Assembly: GCF_007747215.1 (NCBI RefSeq)
Contig: NZ_CP036273.1
Coordinates: 7,548,322 to 7,612,321, forward strand
Origin: Urbifossiella limnaea
Lineage (GTDB): Bacteria > Planctomycetota > Planctomycetia > Gemmatales > Gemmataceae
Direction: 5' to 3'
Length of the DNA stretch: 64,000 nt
The position numbers and the translations under genes are program-made. The notes beneath the pieces were generated by a model. That model worked only from the letters and a program-made list of their open reading frames with translations. It ran no database searches and had not been told where the DNA came from. This document shows, piece after piece, positions 47,268-56,642 of this stretch. The stretch's first letter is position 1. Each line of letters opens with the position of its first letter.

Positions 47268-48905
47268 TCACACCACCGACAGCGGGATGACGGACGCCCG
47301 CGGCGGGCGGGCGAACTCCTCGGGCTGGAGCAGCGCCTCGTACTCGGCGGCGAAGTAGCGGATGGTGCTGAGCACCGGGTTCGGGGCCGACTGCCCCAGC
47401 CCGCACAGGCTGGTGTCCCGCACCAGCTGGCACAGCTCGACGAGCGTGTCCAGGTCGTGGCGCGTGGCCTTCCTCTCCACCAGCTTGGTGAGCAGGCCGT
47501 GCAGCTGGACGGTACCGACCCGGCACGGCACGCACTTCCCGCACGACTCGTCGGCGCAGAACTCCATGAAGAAGCGGGCTACCTCGGGCATGCGGTCGGT
47601 GTCGTCCATCACGATCATCCCGCCCGACCCCATGATCGACCCGATCTTGCCCAGCGATTCGTAGTCGATCGGCGTGTCCAACAAGCTCGCCGGGATGCAC
47701 CCGCCGGACGGCCCGCCGGTCTGCACCGCCTTGACCGCCTTGCCGTCGGCCGTGCCGCCGCCCAGTTCCTCCACCACCGCCCGCAGGGTGGTGCCCATCG
47801 GCACCTCCACCAGCCCGGCGTTCTTCACCTTGCCGGTGAGCGAGAAGATTTTCGTCCCCTTGCTGCGGTCGGTACCGATGGCGGCGAACCACGCCGCCCC
47901 GTTCCGCGAGATGGCGGGGATGGTGGCGAACGTCTCGACGTTATTGATGAGCGTCGGCCGGTCCCACAACCCGCTCTCGGCCGGGTACGGCGGCCGCGGC
48001 CGCGGGGTGCCGCGGAGCCCCTGCACCGAGGCGATCAGGGCGGTCTCCTCGCCGCACACGAACGCCCCGGCGCCGATGCGGATCTCGACCTTGAACTCGA
48101 ACGGCGTCTGGAAGATGTTCGCCCCGAGCAGCCCGGCCTTCGTCGCCTGGGTGATGGCCGCCTGCAACCGCTCGATGGCAAGCGGGTACTCGGCCCGGAC
48201 GTAGATGAACCCCTGGTTCGCCCCGACCGCGTAGGCGGCGATGGCCATGCCCTCGAGCACCTGGTGCGGGGCGTCCTCCATCACCGACCGGTCCATGAAC
48301 GCGCCGGGGTCGCCCTCGTCGCCGTTGCAGATGACGTACTTCTGCCCGGGGGGCATCTTCTCCACCGTCGCCCACTTCAGGCCGGTGGGGTAGCCCGCCC
48401 CGCCGCGGCCGCGGAGCCCGCTGGCCGTCACGTCCGTCACGATCTCGTCCGGCCGCTTCTGGAGGGCCTGGTACAACCCTTCGTACCCGCCGACGGCGAT
48501 GTACGACTCGATCCGCTCCGGGTCGATCTGCCCCGCGGTGGCCCGCACCACGCGGAACTGCTTGCGGAAGAACGGCTGGTTCGGGTCGATCCGCTGGGCG
48601 TCGGTCGCCCCGCCGCTCAGCGCAGCCACGATGCCCTTCGCCTGCTCGGCCGTCACCTTGCCGAACATGCCGCCGTCCGGGTGCGACATCACCACCGGCC
48701 CCGCGCTGCACAGGCCGGGGCAGCCGACGCCGACGGCCGTGAGCGTGTCGTTCAACCCGTTCGCGGCCACCGACGCCTTGAGCTGCTTGAGCACATCGGC
48801 CGAGCCGGACGCCCGGCAGCCGCTGGAGGTGCAGCAGCGGATTTCGTTCGGCTTGGCCTTCGCCCGCTCGGCGTCGGCGATCCGGAGGAGTTCGTCATGA
48901 TCCAT
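47268..48905 (-). CDS. hoxF: Hydrogenase diaphorase NAD/FMN subunit
   Basis: 545 residues from ATG 48905. The N-terminal thioredoxin-like [2Fe-2S] part has CCTSSGCRASG and CPGLCSAGP. The NADH motif is GLRGRGGAGYPTGLKWATVE (about 161-180), the FMN motif NGDEGDPGAFMDRSVMEDAP, and the C-terminal [4Fe-4S] motif ESCGKCVPCRVGT with a distal CGLGQ. It is homologous to NuoF and exchanges electrons with NAD(H). The start overlaps hoxE by 11 bp, with AAGGAG from inside hoxE as ribosome binding site. Confidence 0.95.
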   Translation of the reverse strand: MDHDELLRIADAERAKAKPNEIRCCTSSGCRASGSADVLKQLKASVAANGLNDTLTAVGVGCPGLCSAGPVVMSHPDGGMFGKVTAEQAKGIVAALSGGATDAQRIDPNQPFFRKQFRVVRATAGQIDPERIESYIAVGGYEGLYQALQKRPDEIVTDVTASGLRGRGGAGYPTGLKWATVEKMPPGQKYVICNGDEGDPGAFMDRSVMEDAPHQVLEGMAIAAYAVGANQGFIYVRAEYPLAIERLQAAITQATKAGLLGANIFQTPFEFKVEIRIGAGAFVCGEETALIASVQGLRGTPRPRPPYPAESGLWDRPTLINNVETFATIPAISRNGAAWFAAIGTDRSKGTKIFSLTGKVKNAGLVEVPMGTTLRAVVEELGGGTADGKAVKAVQTGGPSGGCIPASLLDTPIDYESLGKIGSIMGSGGMIVMDDTDRMPEVARFFMEFCADESCGKCVPCRVGTVQLHGLLTKLVERKATRHDLDTLVELCQLVRDTSLCGLGQSAPNPVLSTIRYFAAEYEALLQPEEFARPPRASVIPLSVV

Positions 48906-49380
48906 GGGTCCACTCCTTCACCCGGGCGGTGAGCTGGTCGGGAGTGATGGTGCCGACGGTGGTGCCGTCCAGGACGACGGCCGGGGCGATGCCGCACGCC
49001 CCGAGGCAGCGGGCGACCAGGAGCGACACCTTGCCGTCGGGTGTCGTCTGCCCGGCCGTGATGCCGCCGAGGTCGCCGACCGCGTCCACCAGCTTCTGGG
49101 CACCCTTCACGAAGCACGCCGTGCCCATGCACACCACGCACGAGTGCTCGCCCCGCGGCTTCAGGCTGAACAGGTGGTAGAAGGTGGCGGTGCCGTACAC
49201 CCGGCTCGGCGGCAGCCGCAGCGCCCGGGCGACGTGCCACAGGACGGGCGTGTCCAGGAACCCGAAGAGCTCCTGGGCCTTGTGCAGGACGGCGATGAGC
49301 GCGTCCGGTCGGTTCTGCTGCTTGCGGATGGCGGCGTCGAGGATTTTCAGCCGCTTGTCGGCGGGAAGCGTGGCGGGCAT
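48895..49380 (-). CDS. hoxE: Hydrogenase diaphorase subunit, NuoE-like
   Basis: 161 residues from ATG 49380 (GGAGG five bases upstream). NuoE-type [2Fe-2S] thioredoxin fold with four cysteines: CVVCMGTACFVKGAQ (about 97-111) and ARCLGACGIAPAVVLDG (about 132-148). HoxE marks the five-subunit HoxEFUYH enzyme of cyanobacteria and some other bacteria, in which ferredoxin or flavodoxin can also be electron partner. First gene of the operon, divergent from nifJ. Confidence 0.94.
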   Translation of the reverse strand: MPATLPADKRLKILDAAIRKQQNRPDALIAVLHKAQELFGFLDTPVLWHVARALRLPPSRVYGTATFYHLFSLKPRGEHSCVVCMGTACFVKGAQKLVDAVGDLGGITAGQTTPDGKVSLLVARCLGACGIAPAVVLDGTTVGTITPDQLTARVKEWTHGS

Positions 49381-49402
49381 CACGTCCTCCGTGGGCACCT
49401 CG

Positions 49403-49430
49403 TTGCTTCCGGACGCGGTTAGAATATGCT
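49403..49430 (+). promoter_or_regulatory. Candidate sigma-70-type promoter for nifJ
   Basis: TTGCTT (49403-49408) and TATGCT (49425-49430) with 16 bp between them, reading toward nifJ in the 114-bp hoxE/nifJ divergent region. Transcription would start near 49437. Planctomycete promoters are poorly defined, so this is tentative. Confidence 0.4.
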
Positions 49431-49446
49431 GCCAGTGTGAAAATGC

Positions 49447-49458
49447 GACATCAATGTC
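49447..49458. promoter_or_regulatory. Short inverted repeat in the hoxE-nifJ region
   Basis: GACAT-CA-ATGTC lies in the shared region between the divergent hox and nifJ operons, just downstream of the candidate nifJ promoter. A symmetrical site here could coordinate both operons, for example with oxygen or redox state. It does not match the classical FNR or Rex consensus. Confidence 0.35.
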
Positions 49459-49494
49459 AACTTTACGCGGCCACATGCCCGAAGGGGGTGCGTC

Positions 49495-52400
49495 ATGGCC
49501 GGTAGCCGGATCACGATCGAGGGGAACGAGGCGGCCGCGCGGGTGGCGTACGCCTGCAGCGAGGTGATCGCCATCTACCCCATCACCCCGTCGTCGGGGA
49601 TGGGCGAGTTGTCCGACCAGTGGGCGAGTGAGGGCAAGTCGAACCTGTGGGGGACGGTGCCGCGGGTGGTCGAGATGCAGTCGGAAGGCGGGGCGGCGGG
49701 CGCGCTGCACGGGGCGTTGCAGGCCGGGGCCCTGGGCACGACGTTCACCGCGTCGCAGGGACTACTGCTCATGATCCCGAACATGTACAAGATCGCCGGC
49801 GAGCTGACGCCGACGGTGTTCCACATCGCCGCCCGCTCCATCGCCGCCCAGGGGCTGTCCATCTTCGGCGACCACCAAGACGTGATGGCCTGCCGCCAGA
49901 CGGGCTGGGCGATGCTGGCTTCGGGTTCGGTGCAGGAGGCGGGCGACCTGGCACTGATCGCCCACGCCGCCACCCTCGAAGCCCGCCTCCCGTTCCTGCA
50001 CTTCTTCGACGGCTTCCGCACCTCGCACGAAGTCGCCACGATCAGCCCGCCCACGACCGAGCAGATTCGCGGGATGATCCGCGACGACCTCGTTGCCGAG
50101 TTCCGCCGGCGGGCGCTGTCGCCGGACCACCCGGTGCTCCGCGGCACTGCCCAGAACCCGGACGTGTACTTCCAGGCCCGCGAGACGGTCAACCCCTTTT
50201 ACCTCGCCTGCCCGTCGATCGTGCAGGCCGCGATGGACAGGTTCGCCGAGTTGGGCGGCCGGCAGTACGAGCTGTTCGACTACGTCGGCCACCCGCAGGC
50301 CGAGCGGGTGATCGTGATGATGGGGTCGGGCTGCGGGGCGGCGGAAGAGGCGGTCGAGGCGCTGAACAAGGCCGGTGAAAAAGTCGGGCTGCTGAAGATC
50401 CGCCTGTTCCGCCCGTTCGACCTGACCGCGTTCACAGCGGCGCTGCCCGAGTCGGTGAAGGCCGTCGCGGTACTCGACCGCACCAAGGAACCGGGGGCCA
50501 TCGGCGAGCCGCTGTACCAGGACGTGCTCACGGCGTTGCACGAAGCCGGCCGCGGCGGGATCACGATCGTCGCCGGGCGGTACGGGCTGTCGTCCAAGGA
50601 GTTCACCCCGGCGATGGTGAAGGCGGTGTTCGACAACCTGTCGGCCGCCCGCCCGCGGAACCACTTCACCGTCGGCATCGTGGACGACGTGACGCACCTG
50701 AGCCTCAGCTACGACCCGGCGTACAGCACCGAAGACCCGGCGAGCGTGCGGGCAGTGTTCTTCGGCCTGGGGGCCGACGGCACCGTCGGGGCGAACAAGA
50801 ACACCATTAAGATCATTGGCGAGGACACCCCGCTGCACGCCCAGGGGTACTTCGTGTACGACTCGAAGAAGTCGGGTTCGGTCACGGTGTCGCACTTGCG
50901 GTTTGGCCCGAACCCGATCCGCTCCACGTACCTGATCTCGCAGGCGTCGTTCGTCGCCTGCCACCAGTTCAACTTCCTCGAACGGTTCGACATGCTCGGG
51001 CTGGTCGAGCCGGGGGGCACATTCCTGCTGAACAGCCCGTTCGGCCCGGACGAGGTGTGGGGCAACCTGCCGCGGGCGGTGCAGGAGGCCATCCTGGCGA
51101 AGAAACTGCGGGTGTTCGTCATCGACGCGCTGAGTGTGGCGAAAGAGAACGGCATGGGCGGGCGGATCAACACCGTCATGCAGACCTGCTTCTTCGCCCT
51201 GAGCGGGGTGCTGCCGAAGGACGAGGCCATCGCGGCCATCAAGAAGTCGATCCAGAAGACCTACGCCAAGCGGGGCCAGCCGGTGGTCGAACGGAACTGG
51301 GCGGCGGTGGACGCCACCCTCGGCCGGCTGTTCGAGGTGAAGGTTCCCGCGGCCGTCACTGCCGCCACCGGCCGCCGCCCGCTGGTGTCGGCCGACGCCC
51401 CGGAGTTCGTGCGGAGCGTCACCGCCCGCATGATGGCCGGCGAGGGGCACGCGCTGCCGGTGAGCGCACTGCCGAACGACGGCACCTGGCCGACCGCGAC
51501 GACACAGTGGGAGAAGCGGAACATCGCCGCCGAGATCCCGGTGTGGGACGAGAAGATCTGCATCCAGTGCGGCAAGTGTGTGCTGGTGTGCCCGCACGCG
51601 GTGGTCCGCGGCAAGGTGTACGAGCCGGGGTTGCTGAACGGCGCCCCGGACACCTTCAAGCACGCCGACGCCCGCTGGCCGGACCGCAAGGGCCAGTTCT
51701 TCACCCTGCAAATCGCCCCCGAGGACTGCACCGGCTGCCGGCTGTGCGTCGAGGCGTGCCCGGTGAAGAACAAGAGCGAGCCGCGGCTGAAGGCCATCAA
51801 CATGGCCCCGCAACCGCCGCTCCGCGACGCCGAGGTGCAGAACTGGGACTTCTTCCTCAAGCTGCCCGAACCCGACCGGGCGACGATCCGCACCGACTCG
51901 GTGAAGGACGTGCAACTGCTGCGGCCCCTGTTCGAGTTCTCCGGGGCGTGCGCCGGCTGCGGGGAGACGCCGTACCTGAAGATGATGTCGCAGCTGTTCG
52001 GCGACCACGCCCTCGTCGCCAACGCCACCGGCTGCTCGTCCATCTACGGCGGCAACCTGCCCACGACCCCCTGGGCGCAGGACGACAGCGGGTGCGGACC
52101 GGCGTGGTCGAACTCGCTGTTCGAGGACAACGCCGAGTTCGGCCTGGGCATGCGGCTGGCGGTGGACAAGCAGGCCGAGTACGCCCGCGAGTTGCTGGCC
52201 AGGATGCGGGACGACCTCGGGGCGGAGCTCGTCGACGGGCTGCTGAACGCCGAGCAAACATCGGCCAGCGTGAAGCCGCAACGCGAGCGGGTGAAGCAAC
52301 TGAAGGCCAAGCTCGCCGGCCGCATGGACGCCGCGGCCAAAGACCTGACGGCCGTGGCCGACGCTCTCGTCCCGCGGAGCGTGTGGATCGTCGGCGGGGA

Positions 52401-53052
52401 CGGCTGGGCGTACGACATCGGCTACGGCGGGCTGGATCACGTGCTGAACACCGCCGCCAACGTGAACGTGCTGGTGCTCGACACCGAGGTGTACTCGAAC
52501 ACCGGCGGGCAGATGTCGAAGTCCACCCCGCGGGCGGCGGTGGCCAAGTTCGCCGCCGGCGGCAAGCGGACGGCCAAGAAGGATCTGGCACTGCTGGCGG
52601 TAACCCAGGGGAACTGCTACGTGGCCCGGGTGGCCTACGGGGCGAACGACGCCCACACGCTGAACGCCCTGCGGGAGGCGGAATCCTACCCCGGCCCGTC
52701 GCTGGTCATCGCGTACAGCCCGTGCATCGCCCACGGGTTCGACCTGAGCAAGCAACTGGAACAACAGAAGGCCGCGGTGCAGTGCGGGCACTGGCCGCTG
52801 TTCCGCTACGACCCGCGGCGGAAAGCGGCCGGGCAGAACCCGATGGTGCTGGACAGCAAGCCGCCGAGCCTGCCGCTGAAGAACTACCTGTACAACGAGA
52901 CGCGGTATACGGTGCTGGTCCAGAACGACCCGGCGGCGGCCGAGACGCTCCTCCGCGAGGCCGAGGTCGAGGTCGCCGACCGCTGGAAGCTATACGAACG
53001 GCTGGCCGCCGGCGTGCCGCTGGCCGCCGCCGCGAACGGAGGTGCGTCGTGA
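49495..53052 (+). CDS. nifJ: Pyruvate:ferredoxin (flavodoxin) oxidoreductase
   Basis: 1,185 residues from ATG 49495, the length of single-chain PFOR. Domain I has the substrate-binding YPITPSSGMGE (about 24-34). The ferredoxin domain carries CIQCGKCVLVCP (about 689-700) and CTGCRLCVEACPVKNK. Next come GACAGCGETPYLKM, the fourth cluster region ANATGCSSIYGGN, and the thiamine diphosphate motif GGDGWAYDIGYGGLDHV followed by VYSNTGGQMSKSTP. It converts pyruvate and CoA to acetyl-CoA, CO2 and reduced ferredoxin, an oxygen-sensitive anaerobic reaction. The stop overlaps the next gene (GTGA). Confidence 0.96.
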   Translation: MAGSRITIEGNEAAARVAYACSEVIAIYPITPSSGMGELSDQWASEGKSNLWGTVPRVVEMQSEGGAAGALHGALQAGALGTTFTASQGLLLMIPNMYKIAGELTPTVFHIAARSIAAQGLSIFGDHQDVMACRQTGWAMLASGSVQEAGDLALIAHAATLEARLPFLHFFDGFRTSHEVATISPPTTEQIRGMIRDDLVAEFRRRALSPDHPVLRGTAQNPDVYFQARETVNPFYLACPSIVQAAMDRFAELGGRQYELFDYVGHPQAERVIVMMGSGCGAAEEAVEALNKAGEKVGLLKIRLFRPFDLTAFTAALPESVKAVAVLDRTKEPGAIGEPLYQDVLTALHEAGRGGITIVAGRYGLSSKEFTPAMVKAVFDNLSAARPRNHFTVGIVDDVTHLSLSYDPAYSTEDPASVRAVFFGLGADGTVGANKNTIKIIGEDTPLHAQGYFVYDSKKSGSVTVSHLRFGPNPIRSTYLISQASFVACHQFNFLERFDMLGLVEPGGTFLLNSPFGPDEVWGNLPRAVQEAILAKKLRVFVIDALSVAKENGMGGRINTVMQTCFFALSGVLPKDEAIAAIKKSIQKTYAKRGQPVVERNWAAVDATLGRLFEVKVPAAVTAATGRRPLVSADAPEFVRSVTARMMAGEGHALPVSALPNDGTWPTATTQWEKRNIAAEIPVWDEKICIQCGKCVLVCPHAVVRGKVYEPGLLNGAPDTFKHADARWPDRKGQFFTLQIAPEDCTGCRLCVEACPVKNKSEPRLKAINMAPQPPLRDAEVQNWDFFLKLPEPDRATIRTDSVKDVQLLRPLFEFSGACAGCGETPYLKMMSQLFGDHALVANATGCSSIYGGNLPTTPWAQDDSGCGPAWSNSLFEDNAEFGLGMRLAVDKQAEYARELLARMRDDLGAELVDGLLNAEQTSASVKPQRERVKQLKAKLAGRMDAAAKDLTAVADALVPRSVWIVGGDGWAYDIGYGGLDHVLNTAANVNVLVLDTEVYSNTGGQMSKSTPRAAVAKFAAGGKRTAKKDLALLAVTQGNCYVARVAYGANDAHTLNALREAESYPGPSLVIAYSPCIAHGFDLSKQLEQQKAAVQCGHWPLFRYDPRRKAAGQNPMVLDSKPPSLPLKNYLYNETRYTVLVQNDPAAAETLLREAEVEVADRWKLYERLAAGVPLAAAANGGAS

Positions 53053-54053
53053 CCGACCTGACCACCCTCTACCTCGGCCACACCCTGGTCAACCCGCTCA
53101 TCGTGTCGTCATCCCCCGTCACCCGCGACCTCGACCTCGTCAAGAAGGCCGAGGACGCCGGGGCAGCGGCGTTCGTCCTGCACTCGCTGTTCGAGGAGCA
53201 GATCGAGGCCGAGTCGCTCGACCTGCACCACCACCTGGAGGCGGGCACCGAGTCGTTCGCCGAGGCCACCTCGTACTTCCCCGACATGCGGGCGTACAAC
53301 ACCGGGCCGGACGGCTACCTGGAGCAACTGCGGAAGGTGAAGGCCGCCGTCGGGGTGCCGGTGTTCGCCAGCCTGAACGGCACCAGCGTCGGCGGGTGGG
53401 TCCGCTACGCCCGGCTGGTGCAGGACGCCGGGGCCGACGGCGTCGAGCTGAACGTGTACGACATCCCGACTGACCCGGCCGCCTCCGCGCAGCGGGTCGA
53501 GGACGGGTTGATGGAGCTGGTGCGGGCCGTCCGCCGCGAGATCACCGTCCCGCTGGCGGTGAAGCTCAGCCCGTTCTACACGGCCCCGGTCAACCTGCTC
53601 GCCCGGCTGAAGGATGCCGGGGCCGCCGCCGCCGTCCTGTTCAACCGCTTCTACCAGCCCGACCTGAACATCGACGAACTCGACGTGGTGCCGCACCTCA
53701 AGCTCAGCCACTCGGACGAGCTGCTGACCCGGCTCCACTGGGTGGGGGTGGCCTACGGGCGGGTGCCGATCGAGCTGGCCGTGACCGGCGGGGTGCACAC
53801 CGCCCGCGACGTGATCAAGTGCGTGATGGCCGGGGCGAGCACGGCGATGCTCACGTCCGCCCTGATCCGCCACGGGGTCGGCTACCTGAGCCACATCCTG
53901 ACCGACCTGCGGCACTGGATGGCCGAGAAGGAGTACGCCTCGGTCGGGCAGATGCGCGGCGCGCTCAGCCTGGGCAAGGTGCCCGACCCGGCGGCGTTCG
54001 AGCGGGGGAACTACATGCGGGTGCTCCGCCAGGGGGTCGGGCCGTCGTGGTGA
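53049..54053 (+). CDS. Dihydroorotate dehydrogenase-like protein
   Basis: 334 residues from GTG 53049. A flavin TIM-barrel similar to class 1 PyrD: YLGHTLVNPLIVSSSPVTRD at the N-terminus, GVELNVYDIP, PLAVKLSPFYTAP and the phosphate-binding end ELAVTGGVHTARDVIKCVMA. Some PyrD catalytic features are changed (no NCPN-type motif), so activity on dihydroorotate is doubtful. It overlaps both nifJ and hypF by four bases (GTGA), which points to a role in the pyruvate/hydrogenase system, perhaps as an iron-sulfur-linked flavoenzyme. Confidence 0.8.
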   Translation: MTDLTTLYLGHTLVNPLIVSSSPVTRDLDLVKKAEDAGAAAFVLHSLFEEQIEAESLDLHHHLEAGTESFAEATSYFPDMRAYNTGPDGYLEQLRKVKAAVGVPVFASLNGTSVGGWVRYARLVQDAGADGVELNVYDIPTDPAASAQRVEDGLMELVRAVRREITVPLAVKLSPFYTAPVNLLARLKDAGAAAAVLFNRFYQPDLNIDELDVVPHLKLSHSDELLTRLHWVGVAYGRVPIELAVTGGVHTARDVIKCVMAGASTAMLTSALIRHGVGYLSHILTDLRHWMAEKEYASVGQMRGALSLGKVPDPAAFERGNYMRVLRQGVGPSW

Positions 54054-56281
54054 GGCGGCGGCTCGCCGTGCGGGGCGTCGTGCAGGGCGTCGGCTTCCGC
54101 CCGTTCGTCTACCAGTTGGCGGTGCGGCACGCCCTCACCGGGGTCGTCGGCAACGACACCGCGGGCGTGTTCATCGAGGTGCAGGGGGCCGCCGACCGGG
54201 TGGCGGCGTTCGCCGCCGAACTGACGGCCCGCCCGCCGCCGCTCGCCCGCGTCGACGCGGTGGACGCGGCCGACCTGCCGACCGTCCCCGAAACGCACTT
54301 CGTCATCGTCGCCAGCCAGACGACCGCCGGCCGCGGCAGCTCGGTGCCGGCCGACGTCGCCACCTGTGCCGACTGCCTCCGCGAGCTGTTCGACCCGGCC
54401 GACCGCCGGTTCCGCTACCCGTTCATCAACTGCACCCACTGCGGGCCGCGGTTCACCATCATCCGACGCCTGCCCTACGACCGCCCGGCGACGACGATGG
54501 CCGGCTTCCCGATGTGTGCGGCCTGCGAGCGGGAATACCTCGACCCGGCCGACCGCCGGTTCCACGCCCAACCGGTGGCCTGCCCGGCGTGCGGGCCGCG
54601 GGTGTGGCTCGAAGCGGGCGGGGCGAGCGTGGCCGCGGGAGACGCCGCCGTCCGCGAGGCGGGGCGGGTGCTCGCCGGCGGCGGCCTCCTGGCGGTGAAG
54701 GGGATCGGCGGGTTCCACCTGGCGTGCGACGCGGGCACCGCTGCCGCGGTGGCGAAGCTGCGGGAGCGGAAGGGGCGGACGGACAAACCGTTCGCGGTGA
54801 TGGTGCCGGACATCGATGCGGCGAAACGGATCGCCGAGGTCGGCGACGACGAGGCGGCGGTGCTGACCAGCCCCGAGCGGCCGATCGTGATGGTGCGACG
54901 CCGGGACGCGGGCGGCGTCATCGCCCCCGGCCTGAACACCGTCGGCCTGATGCTGCCGTACTCGCCGCTGCACCACCTGCTGGTCGACCGCCCGCTGGTG
55001 ATGACCTCCGGCAACCGCGGCGACGAGCCGATCGCCCGCGACAACGCCGAGGCCCGCTGGCGGCTGGCCGACCTCGCCGACGCCTTCCTGATGCACGACC
55101 GCGACATCCACACGGCGTGCGACGACTCGGTGGTGCGGGTGTTCGCCGGGCACGAGTACCCCGTCCGCCGCTCCCGCGGGTACGCCCCGCTGCCGGTGAA
55201 ACTGCCGCGGGCGGGCAAGGCGGTGCTGGCCGTCGGCGGGGAGTTGAAGGCGACCCTGTGCGTGACCGCCGGCGACCACGCGTACCTGAGCCAGCACGTC
55301 GGGGATGTCGAAAGCCCCGACACCCTGGCCGCCCTCGACCGCACCGCCGACCACCTGCTGGCGCTGTTCGGCGTTGCTCCCGAAGTGGTGGCGTGCGACC
55401 TACACCCCGGTTACCTGTCGGCCGAGTGGGCGGCCCGGTTCGCGGAGCGCCGCGGCGTCCCGCTGGTGCGGGTGCAACACCACCGCGCCCACGTCGCCTC
55501 GCTGCTGGCGGACGCCAACTGGCACGGCGGGCCGGTGCTCGTGGCGTGCTTCGACGGCACGGGCTACGGGACCGACGGGGCCGTCTGGGGCGGCGAGTTC
55601 TTCCTGGCAGATGAAGGCCGCATCGAGCGAGTCGCCCACCTGAAGTACGTCCCGCTGCCCGGCGGCGACGCGGCCGTCCGAAAACCGTATCGCGTCGCGC
55701 TGGCCCACCTGTGGGCAGCCGGCATCGGCTGGGATTCGGACCTGCCGAGTACGACCGCGTGCGGCGATGCCGAACAGCGCGTCATCCGCCGGCAGTTGGA
55801 GCGGAACGTGAATTGTGTTCCCACCAGCAGCATGGGCCGGCTGTTCGACGCCGTCGCCTCGCTGGCGGGGGTCTGCCAGGCGGTGAGCTACGAGGGGCAG
55901 GCGGCGATGGAGTTGGAAGCGGTGGCGGGCGACGGGGCGGACCCGTACCCGTTCGGCGTCACCCGGGCCGGCCCCCTCGTCCTCGACACCGCCCCGCTGC
56001 TCGCGGCCGTGGTCGCCGACGTTAGCGGCCGGACCCCGGCGCCCCGGATCGCCGCCCGGTTTCACGCCGCCGTCGCCGAGATGGTGCGGGTCGTTGCCGG
56101 GAGCCTCGCCGCCCCGGCGGTCGGGCTGACCGGCGGGGTGTTCCAGAACGTCACCCTGTTGCAACTGGTCGCGGACCGGCTCCGGGCCGAAGGGGTCGCG
56201 GTCCTGACCCACTTGCAGGTGCCGTGCAACGACGGCGGCCTGTCACTCGGCCAGGCGGTGGTCGCCGGCGGGATAAGATGA
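54050..56281 (+). CDS. hypF: Carbamoyltransferase, hydrogenase cyanide-ligand synthesis
   Basis: 743 residues from GTG 54050, overlapping the previous stop; GTG 54047 is an alternative. Acylphosphatase domain (RGVVQGVGFRPFVYQLA, about 6-22), two zinc-finger pairs (CADCLREL, CTHCGPRF; CAACEREY, CPACGPRV, about 105-185), a YrdC-like domain (KGIGGFHLACDA, KRKGRTDKPFAVM region), and a Kae1-like C-terminus with HHRAHVASLLAD and CFDGTGYGTDGAVWGGEF. HypF makes the carbamoyl-adenylate that HypE turns into the cyanide ligands of the nickel-iron site. Confidence 0.95.
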   Translation: MRRRLAVRGVVQGVGFRPFVYQLAVRHALTGVVGNDTAGVFIEVQGAADRVAAFAAELTARPPPLARVDAVDAADLPTVPETHFVIVASQTTAGRGSSVPADVATCADCLRELFDPADRRFRYPFINCTHCGPRFTIIRRLPYDRPATTMAGFPMCAACEREYLDPADRRFHAQPVACPACGPRVWLEAGGASVAAGDAAVREAGRVLAGGGLLAVKGIGGFHLACDAGTAAAVAKLRERKGRTDKPFAVMVPDIDAAKRIAEVGDDEAAVLTSPERPIVMVRRRDAGGVIAPGLNTVGLMLPYSPLHHLLVDRPLVMTSGNRGDEPIARDNAEARWRLADLADAFLMHDRDIHTACDDSVVRVFAGHEYPVRRSRGYAPLPVKLPRAGKAVLAVGGELKATLCVTAGDHAYLSQHVGDVESPDTLAALDRTADHLLALFGVAPEVVACDLHPGYLSAEWAARFAERRGVPLVRVQHHRAHVASLLADANWHGGPVLVACFDGTGYGTDGAVWGGEFFLADEGRIERVAHLKYVPLPGGDAAVRKPYRVALAHLWAAGIGWDSDLPSTTACGDAEQRVIRRQLERNVNCVPTSSMGRLFDAVASLAGVCQAVSYEGQAAMELEAVAGDGADPYPFGVTRAGPLVLDTAPLLAAVVADVSGRTPAPRIAARFHAAVAEMVRVVAGSLAAPAVGLTGGVFQNVTLLQLVADRLRAEGVAVLTHLQVPCNDGGLSLGQAVVAGGIR

Positions 56282-56299
56282 CTGGGGCGGGGGGCCGGG

Positions 56300-56641
56300 A
56301 TGCACGAACTGTCACTGGCCGTCGAACTCGTGCGGGCCGCCGAAGAGGCCGCCCGCCGCGCCGACGCGAACCGGGTGACGGCGGTGGCGGTGACGGTCGG
56401 CGCGCTGTCCGGCGTGGCCGAAGACGCCCTCCGGTTCGCGTTCGACGTGGCCGCCGCCGGCACCCTCCTCGCCGGCGCCCGGCTAGACGTCCGCCCGGTG
56501 CCGGTGACGGTCCGGTGCCCGCGGTGCGGGGACGTGCCGCTGCCCGGCGTGCAGCTGTTCCGCTGCCCGGTGTGCGACACCCCGACCGCCGACGTGCGGG
56601 CCGGCCGCGAGCTGGAGCTCGAGTCCATCGAGGTGGAGTGA
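56300..56641 (+). CDS. hypA: Hydrogenase nickel incorporation protein
   Basis: 113 residues from ATG 56300. MHELSLAVELV supplies the nickel-binding His2, and the zinc site is CPRC (about 73-76) with CPVC (about 90-93). It delivers nickel to the large subunit with HypB, which follows after one base. Confidence 0.94.
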   Translation: MHELSLAVELVRAAEEAARRADANRVTAVAVTVGALSGVAEDALRFAFDVAAAGTLLAGARLDVRPVPVTVRCPRCGDVPLPGVQLFRCPVCDTPTADVRAGRELELESIEVE

Positions 56642-56642
56642 C

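Noticed and set aside
44512-48932. Long plus-strand frames opposite hoxH, hoxY, hoxU and hoxF
   Set aside because: All complete Hox motifs are on the minus strand with good ribosome binding sites; the opposite frames are low-complexity shadows.
51057-54053. A 998-codon frame overlapping nifJ
   Set aside because: Only its last third, from GTG 53049, is a real protein (PyrD-like). The part before is a shadow of nifJ.
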